Source of the DNA: Hyphomicrobiales bacterium
GTDB lineage: Bacteria; Pseudomonadota; Alphaproteobacteria; Rhodobacterales; Rhodobacteraceae
Assembly: GCA_003558415.1 (NCBI GenBank)
Contig: PWLT01000112.1
Location: 1-9,851 of the forward strand
Direction of reading: 5' to 3'
Length of the DNA: 9,851 nt
Positions 6,362-9,851 of this stretch are shown here, piece by piece. Every line of letters begins with the position of its first letter. Positions within the stretch are counted from its first letter, which is position 1. The position numbers and the translations under genes were made by a program. The notes below the pieces were generated by a model that had not been told where the DNA came from, searched no databases, and was given only the letters and a program-made list of their open reading frames with translations.

Positions 6362-7928
6362 GCCGCCCGATCCCATCACCGCGCTGGTGATCCAGTCGGG
6401 ACTGGTCGCCGCCGCCGACGAGATGTTCGCGGTGCTCAAGAAGACCGCGATGAGCCCGATCATCTACGAGGTGCTCGATGTGGGCACCGGCATCACCGAT
6501 GCGCAGGGCAATCTGGTCAGCTCCGGCGCGGGGATACCGACCTTCGTGGGTGTGCTCGACAAGGCGGTCAAGCGCATCCTGGAGCTGCACGGGGCGCAGA
6601 CCATCCGCCCCGGTGACATGTTCATCACCAACGACCCCTATTTCGGCGGGGTGACGCATCTGAGCGATGTCGTGGTGGCGCAGCCGGTCTTTGCCGAGGG
6701 CGTGTGTGTCGCATGGGCGGCCTCCATCGCGCATTGGAACGATGTGGGCGGGCGCACGCCGGGCTCGATGGCCGTGGATGTGAGCGAGATCTTTCAGGAG
6801 GGGCTGCGCCTGCCCGCCGTGCGACTCTTTGAGGCGGGCGAGGCGGTGGCGCCGGTCTTCGACATCATCGCCACCAATTCGCGCCTGCCTGATTTCGTGC
6901 GCGGCGATCTCTGGGCGCAGATCGCTGCCGCGCGGCGCGCCGAGGCGCGCATCAAGGGGCTGGTGGCCGCGCACGGGCTGGACGCCTATCATGATGCGCT
7001 GCATGCCCTTTTCTCCGAGGGCGAGCGGCGCGCGCTGGCGGGGCTGGCCACGCTGCCGCAGGGGAGCTTCAGCGTCAGCGACGAGCAGGATGACGGCGCA
7101 CAATGGCGCGCCACGATCACCGTGGCGCCCGAGCGCTTCACCGTCGATCTGCGCGGCAATCCCGAGCAACGCGCCGCGCCCTACAACACCAGCCGCGACG
7201 GGGCGGTGATCTCGGCGCAGATGATCTTCAAGGCGCTCACCGACCCGGAGCTTTTCACCAATGCCGGATCGTTCCGCCCGCTCGAGGTGATCACCGAGCC
7301 CGGCACCGTCTTTCACGCCACCGGTGCCGCGCCGCATGGCTACTATTTCGAGACCCGCATCCGGCTCTACGACATGCTCTGGCGCTGCATGGCGCAGGCG
7401 CTGCCCGAGCGCCTGCCGGCGGGGCATTTCGGCTCCATCTGCGGCACGGTGATCGCGGGCGCGCATCCCGACACGGGGCGGCGCTTCACCATGGTCGAGC
7501 CGCAGATGGGCGGCTGGGGTGCGACGGCCACGCGCGACGGGCTGGATGCGATGTATTCGGCCAGCCACGGCGAGACCTTCAACACCCCCGTCGAGATCGC
7601 CGAAGCCCGCTATGGTATCGAGGTGGGGTATAAACGCCTGTCGCAAAGCGATGCGGGGGCAGGGCGTCATCGTGGCGGACGCGGGCTGGAGATCGGCTAT
7701 CGCCTGCGCGCACCCGCCACGCTCTCTGCGGGTTACAGCCGCAACCGCCAACCCGTCTGGGGCCTCGCGGGCGGCGAGGCGGGCGGTACCAATGGGCTGA
7801 CCGTCATCCGCGGCGATGGCGCGACCGAGGCCCTGGCCTTCGCCTCGGGCGTGGAGCTTTCACCGGGTGACGAGATCCGCATCATCACCGCAAATGGCGG
7901 CGGCTGGGGCGAGCGCGAGGGACGCTGA
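6354..7928 (+). CDS. hyuB: Hydantoinase/oxoprolinase family subunit B (second copy, shorter HyuB paralogue)
   Basis: A 524-residue second HyuB, clearly homologous along its length to the one at 2715-4373. Matching blocks include DPITALVIQSGL (6-17), NDPYFGGVTHLSDV (93-106), IAHWNDVGGRTPGS (125-138), TSRDGA (279-284), GHFGSICGT (357-365) and EPQMGGWGA (382-390). By eye the N-terminal 110 residues are well over half identical. It lacks the C-terminal tail of the first copy: it ends at ANGGGWGEREGR, where the first continues about 30 residues. The stretch at 426-440 (YKRLSQSDAGAGRHR) also differs from the first copy's MELNTAPGGEGQWR. The ATG overlaps the M24 stop by 8 bp and has no good Shine-Dalgarno sequence, so translation probably depends on coupling to the upstream gene. 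The start is supported because the family motif begins five residues in. No second HyuA is seen, so it may share the single HyuA or pair with one outside the window. Confidence 0.92.
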   Translation: MAEPPDPITALVIQSGLVAAADEMFAVLKKTAMSPIIYEVLDVGTGITDAQGNLVSSGAGIPTFVGVLDKAVKRILELHGAQTIRPGDMFITNDPYFGGVTHLSDVVVAQPVFAEGVCVAWAASIAHWNDVGGRTPGSMAVDVSEIFQEGLRLPAVRLFEAGEAVAPVFDIIATNSRLPDFVRGDLWAQIAAARRAEARIKGLVAAHGLDAYHDALHALFSEGERRALAGLATLPQGSFSVSDEQDDGAQWRATITVAPERFTVDLRGNPEQRAAPYNTSRDGAVISAQMIFKALTDPELFTNAGSFRPLEVITEPGTVFHATGAAPHGYYFETRIRLYDMLWRCMAQALPERLPAGHFGSICGTVIAGAHPDTGRRFTMVEPQMGGWGATATRDGLDAMYSASHGETFNTPVEIAEARYGIEVGYKRLSQSDAGAGRHRGGRGLEIGYRLRAPATLSAGYSRNRQPVWGLAGGEAGGTNGLTVIRGDGATEALAFASGVELSPGDEIRIITANGGGWGEREGR

Positions 7929-7930
7929 CT

Positions 7931-7954
7931 GGACTCGCCTCCCGGGAGCCGTCC
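7931..7954 (+). terminator. Hairpin directly after the last operon gene (possible terminator-like structure)
   Basis: Two nucleotides after the second hyuB stop, GGAC (7931-7934) can pair with GTCC (7951-7954), enclosing the perfect palindrome CTCCCGGGAG (7939-7948), with a two-base bulge and one C-C mismatch between the two stem parts. The position suits a transcript-end structure. There is no run of T after it, so it is not a canonical intrinsic terminator; it could instead stabilise the 3' end or work with Rho. Confidence 0.35.
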
Positions 7955-7997
7955 GCAGAGACGCAACGCCACCGCCCGATCTGCGTCCTAGGCGTCA

Positions 7998-8014
7998 CAG
8001 TGATCGGATCACTG
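7998..8014. promoter_or_regulatory. Perfect 17-bp palindrome CAGTGATC-G-GATCACTG
   Basis: Two exact 8-bp arms are separated by one base, 70 bp after the operon's last stop codon. A related half-site, CAGTGAT, recurs at 8036-8042 in direct orientation, 38 bp downstream. A symmetric site of this size is typical of a dimeric transcription factor operator (for example GntR, TetR or MarR families), but I cannot name the regulator. As RNA it could also form an 8-bp stem with a one-base loop, which is sterically poor, so a protein-binding site is the better reading. Confidence 0.4.
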
Positions 8015-8067
8015 CGCTGCGGCGTACCGAGGGGGCAGTGATTCCTCGATTGCGCGACTCAATCTGT

Positions 8068-8097
8068 CGGATTCGGGCGCCATCGCGCCGGATTCGG
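8068..8097. repeat. 9-bp direct repeat CGGATTCGG at 21-bp spacing around a small hairpin
   Basis: CGGATTCGG occurs at 8068-8076 and 8089-8097. The 21-bp period equals two helical turns, so both copies face the same side of the DNA. The space between holds GGCGC-CATC-GCGCC (8076-8089), a perfect 5-bp stem with a four-base loop. This could be a tandem operator or a remnant of a small repeat; there is no direct evidence for either. Confidence 0.35.
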
Positions 8098-8190
8098 CCA
8101 CCTGGTCGGGAACTGCCTGGATATTGGGCGCCTGGCCAAGCCCATGATTTGACAGACGAAATGTACACTCGTGGCTGAAATCGGATGACG

Positions 8191-8215
8191 CTCTGTGGAA
8201 GATGCGCTCACAGAG
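8191..8215 (+). other. Small stem-loop with 7-bp arms
   Basis: CTCTGTG (8191-8197) is the exact reverse complement of CACAGAG (8209-8215), with an 11-base loop. It lies directly next to the TTGAAA/TTTCAA inverted repeat. It is a weak hairpin by itself and may be either part of a leader RNA or a chance match. Confidence 0.25.
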
Positions 8216-8216
8216 G

Positions 8217-8234
8217 TTGAAATGTCGGTTTCAA
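8217..8234. promoter_or_regulatory. Inverted repeat TTGAAA-N6-TTTCAA, possible operator
   Basis: The arms TTGAAA (8217-8222) and TTTCAA (8229-8234) are exact reverse complements around a six-base centre, TGTCGG. It is an AT-rich symmetric element in a GC-rich genome, located about 270 bp before the methyltransferase start. LacI-family operators often have TGAAA/TTTCA arms, though usually with a shorter centre, so this is only a resemblance. Regulation of the betaine gene or of a promoter in this gap is inferred. Confidence 0.35.
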
Positions 8235-8251
8235 TCAGTAGCCTGTCGCAA

Positions 8252-8319
8252 ACGGGCAGCGAACTGCTGTGTTGGCCTACGCCGACATGAGCGATGTGTT
8301 GCCGTTGCGACGGGCAGCG
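8252..8319. repeat. Imperfect direct repeat around ACGGGCAGCG
   Basis: ACGGGCAGCG occurs at 8252-8261 and again at 8310-8319, 58 bp apart. The similarity extends upstream with one gap (GTCGCAA before the first copy, GTTGCG before the second), giving about 16 related bases. The region has no coding character. It resembles the degenerate intergenic repeats that are common in Rhodobacteraceae genomes; that comparison is from memory only. Confidence 0.35.
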
Positions 8320-8432
8320 CGCCCACTACGCGCCCGACACGAAGCAATTGGGCCTTCCGCCTGGCTGTCACGACGGCCAGGTCGTGCTGTAGCCGAAACC
8401 GGCTGCGGTGCACCCGGTGATTGCCGGGGGAC

Positions 8433-8469
8433 GGCGCCGCGACAACCACAGGTGGTGTGTCACGGCGTC
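8433..8469 (+). promoter_or_regulatory. Long interrupted hairpin in the leader of the methyltransferase gene
   Basis: Pairing can be followed outwards: ACCA (8445-8448) with TGGT (8453-8456) around a four-base loop, then GACA (8441-8444) with TGTC (8458-8461) after a single bulged G at 8457, then one C-A mismatch, then CGCCG (8435-8439) with CGGCG (8463-8467), and finally a G-T and a G-C pair. The total is about 15 pairs, ending 18 nt before the AAAGGAGA ribosome-binding site. It could shape translation or mRNA stability of a gene that uses S-adenosylmethionine. It does not match the SAM-II or SAM/SAH riboswitch consensus as I remember them. Confidence 0.4.
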
Positions 8470-8487
8470 AGGCGGCGGGCCCGGAAC

Positions 8488-8495
8488 AAAGGAGA
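8488..8495 (+). promoter_or_regulatory. Ribosome-binding site AAAGGAGA of the methyltransferase gene
   Basis: AAAGGAGA lies 5 nt before the ATG at 8501 and is a near-ideal Shine-Dalgarno sequence. It fixes the start of the methyltransferase, because no other in-frame start nearby has such a site. Confidence 0.75.
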
Positions 8496-8500
8496 CGGAG

Positions 8501-9851
<1,351 letters not shown>

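Larger units (their letters stand above)
7929..8500 (+). other. Intergenic region of about 570 bp without a convincing gene
   Basis: This stretch separates the hydantoinase operon from the betaine-synthesis gene. Short open frames exist (for example 8202-8420), but their translations are rich in Arg and Cys, lack a ribosome-binding site and resemble no family I know. The region is less GC-rich in its middle (about 8140-8300) than the flanking genes. It contains the hairpin, palindromes and repeats listed separately. It must carry the promoter of the methyltransferase gene, but I see no promoter with both boxes well matched: a perfect TTGACA at 8149-8154 has no good -10 partner at 16-18 nt. 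CCTGG occurs three times at exactly 15-bp spacing (8101, 8116, 8131), which may be chance. Confidence 0.7.

Noticed and set aside
6108..7751. Open frame of 547 codons on the - strand opposite the M24 and second hyuB genes
   Set aside because: It spans two real + strand genes, has no recognisable domains and is explained by GC bias.
8149..8177. TTGACA at 8149-8154 as the -35 box of a sigma-70 promoter for the methyltransferase
   Set aside because: No acceptable -10 hexamer lies 16-18 nt downstream (the bases there are GTGGCTGA); TACACT at 8164 is only 9 nt away. A promoter may exist here but I cannot support it.
8433..8500. SAM-II or SAM/SAH riboswitch before the methyltransferase gene
   Set aside because: The conserved core sequences I remember for these classes are not found, and the pairing pattern is one long hairpin rather than a compact pseudoknot.

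Overview
The window is GC-rich throughout, with tightly packed genes, strong G/C preference at third codon positions and clear GGAGG-type ribosome-binding sites. All recognised genes lie on the + strand. Base composition, gene style and the kinds of genes present point to an alphaproteobacterium, most likely a marine or halotolerant member of the Rhodobacteraceae. This placement comes from gene content and composition, not from a database search.

Region 1 (1-7928) is a catabolic operon that enters the window from the left. It starts with the last residues of a dipeptide/oligopeptide ABC importer ATPase. Next come a stand-alone GAF-domain protein, a HyuA-type hydantoinase/oxoprolinase subunit, a HyuB-type partner subunit, an Asp/Glu/hydantoin racemase-family protein with both cysteines of the family, an M24 metallopeptidase of the prolidase/aminopeptidase P type, and a second, shorter HyuB paralogue. 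Four junctions are overlapping or nearly so (8-bp, 4-bp, 16-nt gap, 8-bp overlap) and the other two gaps are 13 and 31 nt, so the genes are very probably co-transcribed. The simplest reading is uptake of a peptide-like or cyclic-amide compound, ATP-driven opening of an amide ring by HyuA/HyuB, epimerisation of a chiral intermediate by the racemase, and cleavage of a dipeptide-like product by the M24 enzyme. The substrate cannot be read from the sequence; hydantoins, 5-oxoproline derivatives and cyclic dipeptides are all possible. One HyuA with two distinct HyuBs is the most unusual point.

Region 2 (7929-8500) is about 570 bp with no convincing gene. It holds several short symmetric or repeated elements: a hairpin directly after the last operon gene, a perfect 8-1-8 palindrome, a 9-bp direct repeat at 21-bp spacing, a TTGAAA-N6-TTTCAA inverted repeat, an imperfect repeat around ACGGGCAGCG, and a long interrupted hairpin just upstream of the next ribosome-binding site. 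These are structural observations; no function is proven.

Region 3 (8501-9851, cut by the window end) encodes a fused glycine/sarcosine plus sarcosine/dimethylglycine N-methyltransferase, which makes the osmoprotectant glycine betaine from glycine by three S-adenosylmethionine-dependent methylations. It has its own upstream region and ribosome-binding site and is probably a separate transcription unit from the hydantoinase operon.
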